Source: Calcarisporiella thermophila CBS 279.70 (taxonomy: Eukaryota; Calcarisporiellomycota). From it: DNA of 64,000 nucleotides. How positions within the stretch are numbered: position 1 is the first letter of the stretch; every line of letters begins with the position of its first letter. A program made the translations under genes and the position numbers. This document shows positions 27,477 to 38,434 of this stretch, in pieces. The notes beneath the pieces were generated by a model. The model was not told the origin of the DNA. It ran no database searches and was given only the letters and a program-made list of their open reading frames with translations. The stretch is taken from NCBI RefSeq assembly GCF_041956535.1, contig NW_027192203.1, positions 706,315-770,314 on the forward strand, in the 5' to 3' direction.

Positions 27477-29118
27477 ATGAGATTTTGTAAAGCGTTGATT
27501 CTCGTGGCTTCTCTCTTGAGTGCCGTGTCTTTGGGGTTCTCCCAAGGCCTTAGTGGAGCCGAAATACAGTCGATCCTCCAAAAAGAACGTAACCCTCCTC
27601 TCGGGGGACAATTTTCCTTTAAAGGCCATCAGGTTTTGACCTTTGACATAAGGAATCAAGCTGAGTTGGAGGAATTAACCAAAGTGATCAAGGTAAAATA
27701 GTAATGAGGATATATTTTGAAGAGTTGCGAATTAGGTCGTTTATCAGCTTCACCTTTCCAAATCAATCTACATAGAAATATTCACTTGATGAATGGACAA
27801 GGCCTCATATTGGTCCTGTGGATGTGCGAGTGCAGCCTGAATTCATTACTGCTGTCCGCTCCTCCGTTCGCTCTCCAGTCAAGGTCAAAATACCAGACTT
27901 AGGCGAGGCTATTCTCCTTTCAAACCGCCAAGCAGATGCTCAGTTAAGGAAATCTGTCACCACACCCGGTCTCCCCAATCTCGACTTTTCTAAAAGTTAT
28001 CATAACTATGAAGAACTGGCACAGTTTGTGACAAAGCTCAACAACGATTATAAGAACATCACCGAGGTGGTGAGTGTGGGTAAGAGCTATGAGGGACGAG
28101 ATATGATAGGACTGAGAATAAGGGGGAAAAATCCCAAGAAAGTATTCATTTTCAATGGAGCACAGCACGCTCGCGAGTGGCTCACACCGGTAAACGCCCC
28201 TTGTAAAGCGATACAATCCAACCTTTATTAATCTCGTTTTGTCTCCCTCAAACTCAAGGCTGTCACCGCATACATAATGGATGCATTTACAGGCCTCTAC
28301 GGCAAAGACGAGACCATTACGCAGTTGGTAGATCACTACGATATCTACGCAATCCCGGTCATGAATCCCGATGGCTATAAGTTCACACAATCTAATCGTA
28401 TGTGGCGTAAAAATCGTCAACCGAATCCCAGCAGCCGATGCATCGGAACGAATACTGATCGCAACTGGGATGCAGCATTTGGCGGTCCCGGGTCTTCCAA
28501 TGATCCATGCGATGAAGGTAAGATGACCAGGAGCGCAAGTCTATTTCATAGTCCTTGGAGGAGAACTATGTTCTCTTTTCGTTTAATACCTTTAATTCCT
28601 TAGCATACCATGGCCCCTCCGCCTTCTCATCGCCAGAGTCCAAAAACATGGCCGAATTCATTAAAAGTAAGAAAGCCTACGTGTACATTGACTTCCACGC
28701 TTACGGCCAGCGATGGATGTGGTCCTATGGCGATAGTTGTAGTAAAAAACCTCCGAATGAGGAAAAATTAAAAAAGGGAGCCGAGCTCGCGGTGAATGCT
28801 CTGGCCGCCACCCACGGTAGCCGTTTCGAGACGGGACCCAATTGCTCTCCTTATGAAATCTCAGGAAGCGCAGTTGACTGGGCTACGGAGAGTGAGTACC
28901 CTTGCAAACTAATTACTTTGCATATCGACTTCTTTAATGCAACAACGCAACTCACATCTTAAATGCGTATAGAGGGACAGGTGCCTTTCGCTTACGCTGT
29001 TGAACTACGGGATCAAGGTAGATACGGTTTTGTATTGCCAGCTAACCAAATCATCCCATCTGGTGAGGAAACGCTAGCAGGTGTAAGCGCGTTGTTAAGA
29101 TACGTCATGGATAACTAA
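27477..29118 (+). CDS. secreted metallocarboxypeptidase A-like (M14A), copy 2
   Basis: Five exons. Signal peptide [20 protein letters not shown], propeptide ([20 protein letters not shown]), then the peptidase. Zinc ligands are kept ([14 protein letters not shown]), as are R127 (MWRKNRQPN), a Tyr248 equivalent ([12 protein letters not shown]) and E270 ([13 protein letters not shown]). The segment normally read NRNW is DRNW, so N144, one of the two residues that hold the substrate carboxylate, is replaced by Asp. The loop before Tyr248 (NCSPYEI) also departs from the IYQAS consensus of copies 1 and 3. Position 255 is Val. The gene is closer to copy 3 than to copy 1 in sequence and intron pattern. 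Activity may be altered; it is otherwise intact. Confidence 0.93.
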
Positions 29119-30700
29119 ATTCCGCACAAAAATATACTATTAAAGAAAAGAACAATCAAAAGCTCTATCGTTTTTAATCTTCTTATTGTGTATTATTTAC
29201 GTGTTGGAATACACTATGTACTTGAAAAATATGTTTTGAATTGGTAAGAACAGTCATTCATGAACCGGATGAAGTTTCTTGAGCTGTCCAAAGCGGTGAT
29301 CATCCGAATATACTCATATTGTCTTTCGGCGATATATTTGGTTCTCGATGGGATGATCCACAACGCAGTTTGTGGATTCAAAATGGTGTAACTAGAAAAA
29401 AAAGTTATGAATACGAGATATGAATCAATGCATGCTCCTTCTTCACTCCTCCAAAGCAAATGTGTGTATCGTCAGTACTCTCTCTGCTTATTGCCGACTA
29501 ATTCAGTTCAACTTACCAACAAACCTTAGGCAAATGCTTAGAATGTCAGCTGCTCAGCCATGCTTATTTAGGAGAAAACTTGGGAGGCATTAATAAATTA
29601 AATCAGATCATCCCAACTATTCAGAATGAGGTATGTGTGAATCTCAGTATGGTATGGCGGGTCCTGTAACCGCTACATTGCTTTATTATTTGAAATTTAC
29701 CACGATACTTGGCTCATAACTGGAGAGGGTGTTTCTAACCAAATCAGGATGGACTAGCTACCAGTGCAGAGAACCAATCGTGGTACACACTCAAAAGAGA
29801 TAGAAAAAGCCCAGGCTCCAATGAGAAGAATACCAGATCCCTGTTCTAAGACTTGCCTTAATTTCGTAATAATGCATTCTCGATAGAATATTAAGCGAGC
29901 AAAGTCGTGATCATTTTGAGGTCGAATAATTAGCAACATGCCAATATTTCTGCTAAATGGCCTACTAGGTAACTCATGGGGTTTATTTAGATTTCTAAGT
30001 GAACGCTACCGAGCCAAACGCTTTGCCCTATATATTATCCAAACTCTCATTAATACAAGCGAACTACACTAGAAAAGCATCTAAAATAAAGTTAACACTC
30101 CCACCTTCGTTGCCAAGAATTAGGTTACTAGGTTAGCGATTCTATTTTCTTTCGGCGCACGGTTGCTCACGGCGAATCCGATAGTTGCAATTAAATTAAC
30201 GTAACGTATTTAGTGAATCGAAACACGGACTTATAGGCTGGAGGTGAAATTAAACACAAATCCCACCTCCATGTCCCTTTTATGTCACGATTATGAAATT
30301 TGTACACTAGAAGATGGGCATAGAATCTAGACTACCATTCCATTATTACGTAGTTTGCTCTTTAGCTTACCAAAGGGTTGGCTATATGTTGTTTGCCTTT
30401 CTTGAGTACCTGGATTATTACCTTCACCCCCTTTCAATATTACCCCGAAAGCACCACTTGGATCGCGGTATAGTTTGTTTTTTTTCCATTTGGCGCTCTG
30501 ACGTCTCATATGATCAAATATGAATCTGAAATGCTAAACCACTTTGATTGGCACGGTACGTATAAAAGGAAGACGCTTTTCCCTGATCCCTTTCCAAACG
30601 GATCCCCTTATTTCTTCATTCGTCTTTCACTTGAGCCTCTTCTTCTCCCCTATCCCTTATAGTTTACCCCCCTCTTTACTACTTCTTGTGCCTGCGTGTT
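29119..30700. other. long spacer between carboxypeptidase copies 2 and 3
   Basis: About 1.6 kb. On the minus strand two open blocks, about 29214-29390 (after a TTTTTTTTCTAG acceptor-like site) and 29756-29939, look mildly protein-like but I cannot join them or recognise a family. Promoter-like elements for copy 3 lie at its right end: TTATGTCACGATTATGAAA (30280-30298), CATTATTACGTAGT (30341-30354) and a TATAAAAG box (30561-30568), 140 bp before the ATG. Confidence 0.45.
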
Positions 30701-32364
30701 ATGCGGTTTTTTAATGCGTTAATTCTCGGCGCTACACTGATGAGTAGCGTTTCTATTGTGTCTTCTCAGGAACTAAGCGATGCCGAGATACAGTCGGTCC
30801 TCGACAAATACAATAACCCTTCCAGCGAAAAGCAGGTTTCCTATAAAGGTCATCAAGTGCTGACGTTCAATATACGCAATCAAACTGAGCTGGATGAATT
30901 GACTAAAGTGATTGAGGTAGAGTAGACACAACGTAAAGAGATCTGAAGAAGGCGACGATGGAATAAGAGTTTTATTTTTATATTCTGCTTCAATAGAAAT
31001 ATTCGCTTGATGAGTGGACCGAGCCTCGTATCGGATCAGTGGATGTTCGAGTGCAACCTGAGTTCAATGCTGCAGTCCGCTCTGCCATCCGTTCTCCAAT
31101 GAAGGTCAAGATTCTCGACCTAGATGCTGCCATCCTTCGGTCCAAGAGCCAGGCTGAAGGCCGGGCTGCAGCCGCGGGAGAGGCCGTATTTAAAGCCGCC
31201 ACTGCCGTTGCCCCCCCTAACCCTAGCTTTTTTGACAATTATCATACCTATGAGGAGCTGGCACAGTTTGTGAAAAAACTTAACAGCGACCATGGGAACA
31301 TCACCGAGGTGGTGAGTGCGGGTAAGAGTCATGAGGGGCGAGACATGGTAGGACTGAGAATCAAGGGGAAAGACCCCAAGAAAGTATTCATCTTCCATGG
31401 AGCACAGCACGCTCGAGAGTGGATCTCACCGGCAAGTAGCACCGTTCACGCGTCACCACCCCCTTCTTTTACTCATCACTTTACTTCTACTTACCCTAGG
31501 CTGTCACCACATATCTCATGAATGCATTTGCAGGTCTGTACGGCAAAGACGAGACGATTACGCAGCTGGTGGACAACTTCGATATCTACGCGATCCCGGT
31601 CATGAATCCCGATGGATACAAGTACACGTGGGGGGCCGATCGCATGTGGCGCAAAAATCGTCAACCGAATAGCAATAGCCGTTGCATCGGGACGGACAAT
31701 AACCGCAACTGGGACACTGACTTTGGCGGTCCTGGGGCTTCCAATAATCCATGCCAAGAAAGTGAGATGTCCAGGGCGCAAATCCATTTCATCGTCCTTG
31801 GTATTGACCTTTGTTTTCTCTGCATTTCTTCCCTTTTTTAGCCTACCACGGCCCATCCGCCTTCTCTTCGCCTGAAGCCAAAAACATGGCCGAATTTATT
31901 AAAAGTAAAAAAGCCTACGTGTACATTGACTTCCACGCCTACAGTCAGCTATGGATGTGGTCCTATGGCTATTCATGCAATAAAGTAGCTCCCAACGACA
32001 GAAAGTTAAGGGAGTGCGGGAACCGCGCGGTCCAAGCTCTCCAAGCCGTCCACGGCAAGAGTTTTCAGGCGGGACCCATTTGCTCCACGATTTATCAGGC
32101 GTCGGGAAGTTCCGTTGATTGGGCTACAGATAGTGAGTGTTGGCCCGTGAATGATGGCCCTCTTCTTGAACACCTCTTTGATGCGTCATATGAACTTTAA
32201 CTTCTTTTATTTTCATAGCCGGAAAGGTGCCGTTCTCCTACACGGTTGAGCTTCGCGATAAAGGGGAACAGGGCTTCTTACTCCCGCCCGGTCAAATTCG
32301 CCCCTCTGGAGAGGAAATGCTGGCCGCGGTGATCGAAATGTTGAAGTGTGTGATGGCCAGTTGA
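30701..32364 (+). CDS. secreted metallocarboxypeptidase A-like (M14A), copy 3
   Basis: Five exons with the same layout as copy 2. The ATG at 30701 starts a signal peptide (MRFFNALILGATLMSSVSIV), followed by the propeptide ([20 protein letters not shown]) and the peptidase. Zinc ligands HAREW and DFHAYSQLW, R127 in [11 protein letters not shown]144/R145 in NNRNWD, Y248 in IYQASGSSVDW and E270 in YTVELRDKG are present; residue 255 is Val. The motif after E270, RDKGRYGF in the other copies, reads RDKGEQGF, and the C-terminal end differs (KCVMAS). The linker between propeptide and enzyme is Ala-rich and longer than in copy 2. All core catalytic residues are intact. Confidence 0.94.
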
Positions 32365-33070
32365 AACACATCGATACCGCAACATTGGCAGCCATGGATA
32401 GAGCGTGATGTGACGAGGTCCATCCGCCTGCCTATAATTTTGTGTATTTATTAATCTATACGCTGTATTAGTAAATTGGAGAGGAGGCTAGTGCAGACAA
32501 GGTTTGGTACATGATTCACCGAAGATGAATCGGTGAATATCAATAATAAAGTCGGATGCGTAATGAGATGATATAATCCCTCTCGGGGATGATAGGAGGA
32601 CAAGATCCCGAACTCTATAAGAGTCTGGCCCACCGCTATTGGGCCTTGCGTGTCCTAAACAATAGGGGCGATAAACTTGCATGAGCCGCAAGGATAATAA
32701 GGACAACTAACACAAACTTAGTTCTGCGCCTGAGCGCACATTAGCTTAGGTCAGCAGGGATTTTCTAGGGGAGGGAATGCAACAAGTCCAGAGGCAGCTT
32801 TAAAAAAAAATCGTCGTTTAATCATGAGGCATAGGAAAGCGCAGATATAACATAACAGAAGAAAGCATATGCAATATAGAGGTAATTACAGCGTGATATG
32901 ATGCGACAAAAAGAAGGGCATAAAATTAGAAAAGAAGAGTGGGCGGTATAAGCATAGTATAGCAAATTTCTACAAAACAAAAATAACAAAAGAACACGGC
33001 GATAAAGAATAAATATATACAGCACAACGTCAATCGCCTCTGTTGTTTTTTTTTCCAATACAAACTATTT
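32365..33070. other. spacer between convergent carboxypeptidase and Ecl1-like genes
   Basis: About 700 AT-rich bp holding the two 3' ends. I see no gene, repeat or RNA in it. Confidence 0.5.
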
Positions 33071-33451
33071 TCAAGCACCGAAAGTCCCACAGTCGATCTG
33101 TCCCCATGCAAGCGATTCACCGCTTGTCTTGTTCGGTTCCCCTTCGCTAATCTTTGTGAAATAATGGTCTGCAGAATGGGAAGGAGTGGGAGGAAAACTG
33201 TTGCGACGAAAATCACGTGCATCGTCAAGATTAAGGGCGAGCTGCTGTGCTTGGCGTTGGATTGATGGCTTGGCATAAGAGGGAGAGGGAGGAGGAGAGA
33301 TGTCGGCCTGCGAGAAGGGCGCATGACGCGGCTCAGGGAATGCAGGCTGAGGATTGTAGCGGCGCCTGGCGGCCTGCTGGACGCAGGTCTCCGAGCAGTA
33401 GAGCGCGCGGTCTATTGGGACGGCGCTTGAGCAGAAGATGCATGAGTCCAT
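33071..33451 (-). CDS. Ecl1-family small zinc-binding protein
   Basis: Single-exon gene for 126 residues. The N terminus CIFCSSAVPIDRALYCSETCVQQAARR carries four cysteines in the CxxC...CSxxC spacing of the fungal Ecl1 family (chronological lifespan extenders in fission yeast, induced by sulfur or zinc shortage). The rest is Pro/Ser-rich and likely disordered, with a short NLDDARDFRR segment. I chose the ATG at 33451 because the zinc motif follows at once and upstream codons are not conserved in type. The family is fungal, so it supports the identification of the organism. The role in this species is inferred from family only. Confidence 0.72.
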   Translation of the reverse strand: MDSCIFCSSAVPIDRALYCSETCVQQAARRRYNPQPAFPEPRHAPFSQADISPPPSPSYAKPSIQRQAQQLALNLDDARDFRRNSFPPTPSHSADHYFTKISEGEPNKTSGESLAWGQIDCGTFGA

Positions 33452-34036
33452 GGGGGCAATGGGGGGATGGGAGAGTCGAGAGATGCAGGGGGAAATGCAC
33501 AGGGCAGATTGGGAGGGTCTTTGACAAGAGCACAAGGAGGCAAGGTGGGAATGGAGCGCGTCTATTTAAATTGCAAGCCCCGTTGCATTTCTGAATTTTT
33601 TTATCTCCGGAGCATCAGGCCAACGCGATTGGATTGGCGGGTGTTTTCGTGAGTGTGCTGGAGGCTTCGAAAGGTAGGTTTGTGCTAATCTCACTTTCAC
33701 AGGATTGCTGACAAGTAGAAATTTCCATTTCATCCTGTGCGTCGCTCCAAAGCTCGCCGGCCATTAGCGGGTTTGAGATTATCGCATCTCCCGCACTGCC
33801 TAAAGCGGGAGGCCTTAATGAAATCGTCCTCGATCAAATGCGGAAACCCCGCTTGCTGATTCGGTTGAGCCTCTCCCGCACGGGTGACGTCGCCCTTCCA
33901 TATAATGCCTCTGCCCAAGTGACGTGCCGATTGCCCCTTTTATCCGGTGGCGAACCAAGGCCCGGTTTGGCGTTTCAACCAGCATGGTCTGGCCGGCAAC
34001 CTGAGGACCAGTTTCCTTCGCGATTTCCCCCTAGCT
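33452..34036. other. divergent spacer, Ecl1-like / anoctamin
   Basis: About 585 bp between divergent start codons. Open frames here lack codon structure typical of genes. The plus-strand frame of the anoctamin stays open upstream to about 33947 (without an ATG), so an extra 5' exon cannot be excluded. Confidence 0.45.
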
Positions 34037-36386
34037 ATGCCACGCCAGCCGTTCTACTTTGTGATTGTTCTGAAACTAGAGGCCGATGCTGTCCCCCTTC
34101 TTGAAACACTAGGGATAGCGGGGCTTGAACATCGAGTCGAGGAAGGGCGTGACTGGAAAATGGTGTTCGTTGGATGCGGGGGTGAGCGTCTACGAAAGGA
34201 GATGCTGCGAGAAAGGTGAGACATGAGCCCTGCAAGCCCCTCTGCTCCTGCTCTAATTTGGACGCTGTATAGGATCAATGACTACCTGTGTGGAACACGG
34301 CTCATTGAGGAAGTTCGTGTGGATGACTTGACTGAGGCCGACAAATTGCGACTTGTCTATAGAATAATAACAGCACCGCCACAGGAGCAAGGCGCAGGCA
34401 TTGTCCCGGGTAAAGAAGGGGTGGAGAGCATTATGGCATTTCACGATCCAGAGTTGAGCCGAGTATGGTCGTTATCGTACATTCCATGTAGACTGCAGAC
34501 TGAGAAGTTTATCTGACATTGTATTGTAGAAATGGTTGAAGCATTGCGCCACCAAAAAATATTTCCATGGTGACGACTTGAAGATGATAAAGGACCATTT
34601 TGGTGAAAAGGTATGAACTTCAAATCTGCTCCTCATTGTACATAACCAAGTGAGATGAAATCTTCTAACCAGTATATGCTAGTTGGCCTTATACTTTGAC
34701 TTTCTCCAATGCTACACCCTCAGCTTGTCGCTCCCCGCTTTTCTTGGCGTCCTGGCCTATGCTTTCAGTTTTGAATATACCATTGTATTTTCAGTATTCC
34801 TAGTAGTCTGGTCACTCGTCTTCATCGAGCTCTGGTCCCGACGTGAGCAAGTCTTGGCCATAAGGTGGCGTGTCAGACGTTGCGAAAGCATTGAAAAGCG
34901 ACGCGCGGCATTTAAAGAAGGAAAGTATGCAAACTGGCTGCGATGGAAAAAGCGCTGCTACACTCTCCCCGCACTTGCCTTGAGTGCGGCCCTCGTTGGC
35001 ACGGGCGTGTCCATGGTGTATCTTGTGCAAATATTCTTGACAGAGTATTACACTGGACCGCTCAAGGAAGTAACTGTGAGTAGCCCCTTTATTTTTTTTC
35101 TTTTATATCTAGTCTCCCTCTCATTGACCGTCGGGTGTATGTCTCTTTCTTCTCTGTCCCTTCAAGGCGTTCATGCCGGCTATTGTGTATGCAAGTACGG
35201 TCCCGACCATGACAAGGTACTATATGCGATGGGCGCGCCACTTTAACGACCTCGAGAATTATGAAACTGAATCTGAATACGACTACCATCTCACGAAGAA
35301 AATTTTCACTACCAAGGTGCTCACAAGCTATTTCTCACTCTTACTTTGCGCTTGGGTGTAATTATGGCAGTCTTTTTTTTTCTACTTGATACTTACACTA
35401 AGCTATACTATTTGGGCGATTAGATATATCCCGTGCACGAACTACATCACCAGGCTCTTTTCGCATATCCCTCTACGCACCCAGAGGCCCTCTCTCGGGA
35501 CTTCGCGCCTTCGATCCCAGCTTGTGTTCTCTGTTCTTACAGGGCCGATCATTCACGTCCTTACCGAGTTCGTGCAACACATAGCATCCAGTGGGTTTAA
35601 GGCGACGATAAGGCAGTGGCAGGGTGTAGAACAGCTGAAGGAGGAGCTTGGAGAGGGAGAGGAGGGAGTTACCGAGAATGAAAGGGATTTTGTGCGCAGA
35701 GTGGAAAGAGAAATCGGCCTACGGGAATGGGATCTGAACGAGGAATATACCGAGATCACCGCACAGGTAAATGGAGATACGATGACCAGGACACTACTGC
35801 CATAGTGCCAGGTGCAATAGGATAGCCAGTCTAACCCTATTCTTGGCACCACCCTCTTTAAACTTAGTTTGGATACGTGGTTCTATTTTCTACCGTGTGG
35901 CCATTGACGCCCCTCTGTGCTTTTCTCCACAACTGGTCCAAGCTTCGATCGGTCTCTCTGCTCCTCTGCAGCGGAGCACGACGTCCCATTCCTCAACGAG
36001 TCGACACGATTGGCCCATGGCTTGAAAACCTGGGGGTGCTCTCATGGTTTTCGAGCACGGTCAACGCGTCTCTAGTGGCCCTCTTCAATCCCAAGCATCG
36101 TTCCCAAATGTCAGTCACCGGGCTGGTAATTTCCATTCTCGGTGCGGAATACGCCTATTATGTGGCAAGAGCTTTATTACGAGCGACCCACGCTATCCCT
36201 CAGGAGGCGCAGATAGCAATGCGAAGAGAGGAGTATAAGTTGCGCCAAGGAGCTCTGGATCGCTGGCAAACCACTGTGTCGGACAAGGTTCAAGGGCTCG
36301 GAAACCAAATGTTCAGCACAAATACGGATTTTTGGCGGGGCGAAGATGGCGAGGTGCTGGTGAAGAATGTCTTCAAGAGGGAATAG
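34037..36386 (+). CDS. anoctamin / Ist2-type membrane protein (TMEM16 family)
   Basis: Multi-pass protein of the TMEM16 family: lipid scramblases, ion channels and ER-plasma membrane tethers. About eight exons. The cytosolic N terminus begins PFYFVIVLKLEADA; family motifs are GEKLALYFDFLQCYTLSL (start of the membrane domain), VWSLVFIELWSRREQVLAIRW, TGPLKEV, a long loop with ERDFVRRVEREIG, and QFGYVVLFSTVWPLTPLCAFLHNWSKLRS, which holds the FGYVxLFSxxWPLxP signature. RRPIPQRVDTIGPWLENLGVLSW follows and the end is a short amphipathic tail. The start at 34037 is the first ATG of the conserved frame. Whether the calcium-site acids of animal members are kept I could not settle. The C-terminal tail lacks the long basic PIP2-binding extension of yeast Ist2. 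Confidence 0.88.
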
Positions 36387-36847
36387 CCGCCTTTTGCTCT
36401 ATATCTCCTTTGTAATGCCACCGAAGATGGCCTGCTTTCTTTATCGTTTTTTCTCGTTATTACGATGGTTGTTCTTGTTCGCATTTGAGACCTCATCTTG
36501 TTCTATCGGCATCCTATTCATTTCTAAATATATCCTCTCTGTTACTTGGCCCATGGCACCGGCCTGTGTTGGCAGTTTTATCCTGAAAAAATTTAGCAGG
36601 CCTATGTCCCTTTTTTATCTGGGTCTGTGCTCAAGCGTGATTTATTTTTAAATCCGAGACTCCAGTGGCCAAGACTTACACGCTGTGTCAGTATAGTATT
36701 CAGGTAGCACATGCAATTGCGGCCCTGGAATTTTTGTATTGTTTTAATTTTGAACGCTATTTACACCCTCCTCATTCCACCCGGCCCGAATTGCAAGACC
36801 AAGTTCCCCCCTCATCCCTCATTGCTTGCTTCGCTCATTCTTCGGCG
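36387..36847. other. spacer downstream of anoctamin
   Basis: About 460 bp. A hydrophobic open frame runs across 36367-36651, but it overlaps the end of the anoctamin and has no homology I recognise. Probably non-coding. Confidence 0.4.
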
Positions 36848-38003
36848 ATGAAACACCATTCCGTTCTCCAAAAGTTGGTGATTGCCCTTGGTCTTCTCTT
36901 ACTCGTCAACCTACTCTACTATTGTAAGTGGGTGAGGTGGTTTGGTAATTGAATATCGACGCCCTCTCGGAATAGGCCCATTAGGCTAATGCTCTTTGCC
37001 CTTCTCCTCGGAAGACTGTTTCCGCAGGGACCCAGCTTGTAGGCTAAGATACTGCGGTGCTTCCTCCTCTCTCTCTCCTCCGCGATCCCTTCACTCCTCG
37101 TTCCCTTCCATACTCGAGAGCTCCGATGCCCGCCCGCCCTCCTCCCCTTTGACCATTGTTACCGCCGCGAGTGTGGGGCACTTTTGCGAGCTGGAAGCAT
37201 TCCTCTACAACCTCAGCGACATTCTAGACCAAATGCCCGCTTCGCAGCAGCCGCGCGTCGTGGTCTATGACCTCGGGCTACACCCGCTCCAGTTCAACAT
37301 CCTGCGTTCCATGCGCAACCACGGGATGGTCAGCGAGCTGGTGAGGTTTGAGTTTGCCAAGTATCCAAAATTCTGGTCCTTGAGCGAGACGCCACGCGGC
37401 GAATATGCGTGGAAGGCTGGCATTGTGCACGAGGTGCTGGAGAAGGCGCGGGGAACCAAAGTGGTGTGGGTGGATGCGGGAGACAAGCTGTCGCTGGAGT
37501 TTTTGCGCTGGCTCCCCGAACACCTGACAGAGCACGGGTTTTGGTCGCCAAGATCCTCGGGCACCATGCAGCAGTGGGTGCATCCGGGCACGTTGGCGTA
37601 CTTTGGGGATTCCCCGCACGTATACGCCGACTATCCCAATTGTAATGGGGCGGCGGTGGGATTTGACACCTCGAACCATACCGTGGTGGAGGATATCATT
37701 AAGCCATGGCTGGCGTGCTCGTTGGTCAAGGAATGCCTGGCCCCAAAGGGAAGTTCTCGGGCCAACCACCGGCAGGATCAAGCCGTGCTGACCCTGTTGG
37801 CGGTGAAGGCCGGGTTCCAATGCCTAGGCTCGCCCAAAAAATACGGCGTACAGACACACCAAGACAAATTCTGCATCGACCATTTGAAGGCCCTGAAGGA
37901 ACAAAGAAAGTTGCTGGGCACATCCACGCTGTCTCTTCCAAAGTGGACCCGGCTGGAGGAGCAGATGAGGATGAAGCAAAGGAGGACTCGCCAAAGTCTA
38001 TAA
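36848..38003 (+). CDS. type II membrane glycosyltransferase-like protein (DUF1647-like)
   Basis: Two exons joined at TACTATT|gtaagt...ag|ACTGT. A short cytosolic end and one transmembrane anchor (residues about 8-25: LQKLVIALGLLLLVNLLYYY) precede a Ser/Pro-rich stem and a lumenal domain. The domain starts with TIVTAASVGHFCELEAFLYNL and continues with RVVVYDLGLHPLQ, YAWKAGIVHEVLEK and VVWVDAGDKL, which resembles the DxD-type metal site of GT-A glycosyltransferases, then QTHQDKFCIDH near the end. Topology and motif order suggest a Golgi transferase, similar to the DUF1647 group of uncharacterised eukaryotic proteins. The donor and acceptor sugars are unknown. The family name is from memory of motif pattern and is the weaker part of this call. 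Confidence 0.6.
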
Positions 38004-38434
38004 ATGCTATTTTCTTATAATATGATAACGGACAATTTTCTTTTCTTTTCTTTTCATATTTTCTTTTCATCTATTTCTCTGCATCTTTCACTCCTCACTT
38101 CATATTTTCTGCCTACTCATTTCATCCCCTGTATAGTCGCCAAATCTCTTTTATTACTTAATTTATATATATACAATGCCTATGATAGGTCACCGCACAT
38201 ATTAACCATGATAACTATGGTTGCCTTTGTTTATAATATATTATCCATCCAAATAGAGAAGCTCTACTAGGACGTTGTAGCAGGGAGTGGATAGGATGTC
38301 ATTTGTCTACAATATGCTATTGTTCTGAAGCCCGAACTTCATAACTCATCAGCATATGAAGTATAAGAAAAAGCGAGGAAGCTTGAGCAATCAACATTCA
38401 GCTTAATCTTTTTGTGAACTTGCGCTTTGGTAAA
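38004..38434. other. AT-rich spacer before the ankyrin gene
   Basis: About 430 bp, markedly AT-rich (TTTTCTTTTCTTTTCATA runs near 38038). The ankyrin frame stays open to 38414 without an ATG, so a 5' exon upstream is possible. No other feature seen. Confidence 0.4.

Noticed and set aside
36367-36651. Hydrophobic open frame after the anoctamin
   Set aside because: It overlaps the end of the anoctamin gene in another frame and shows no domain; spacer DNA rich in T and C often reads as hydrophobic.
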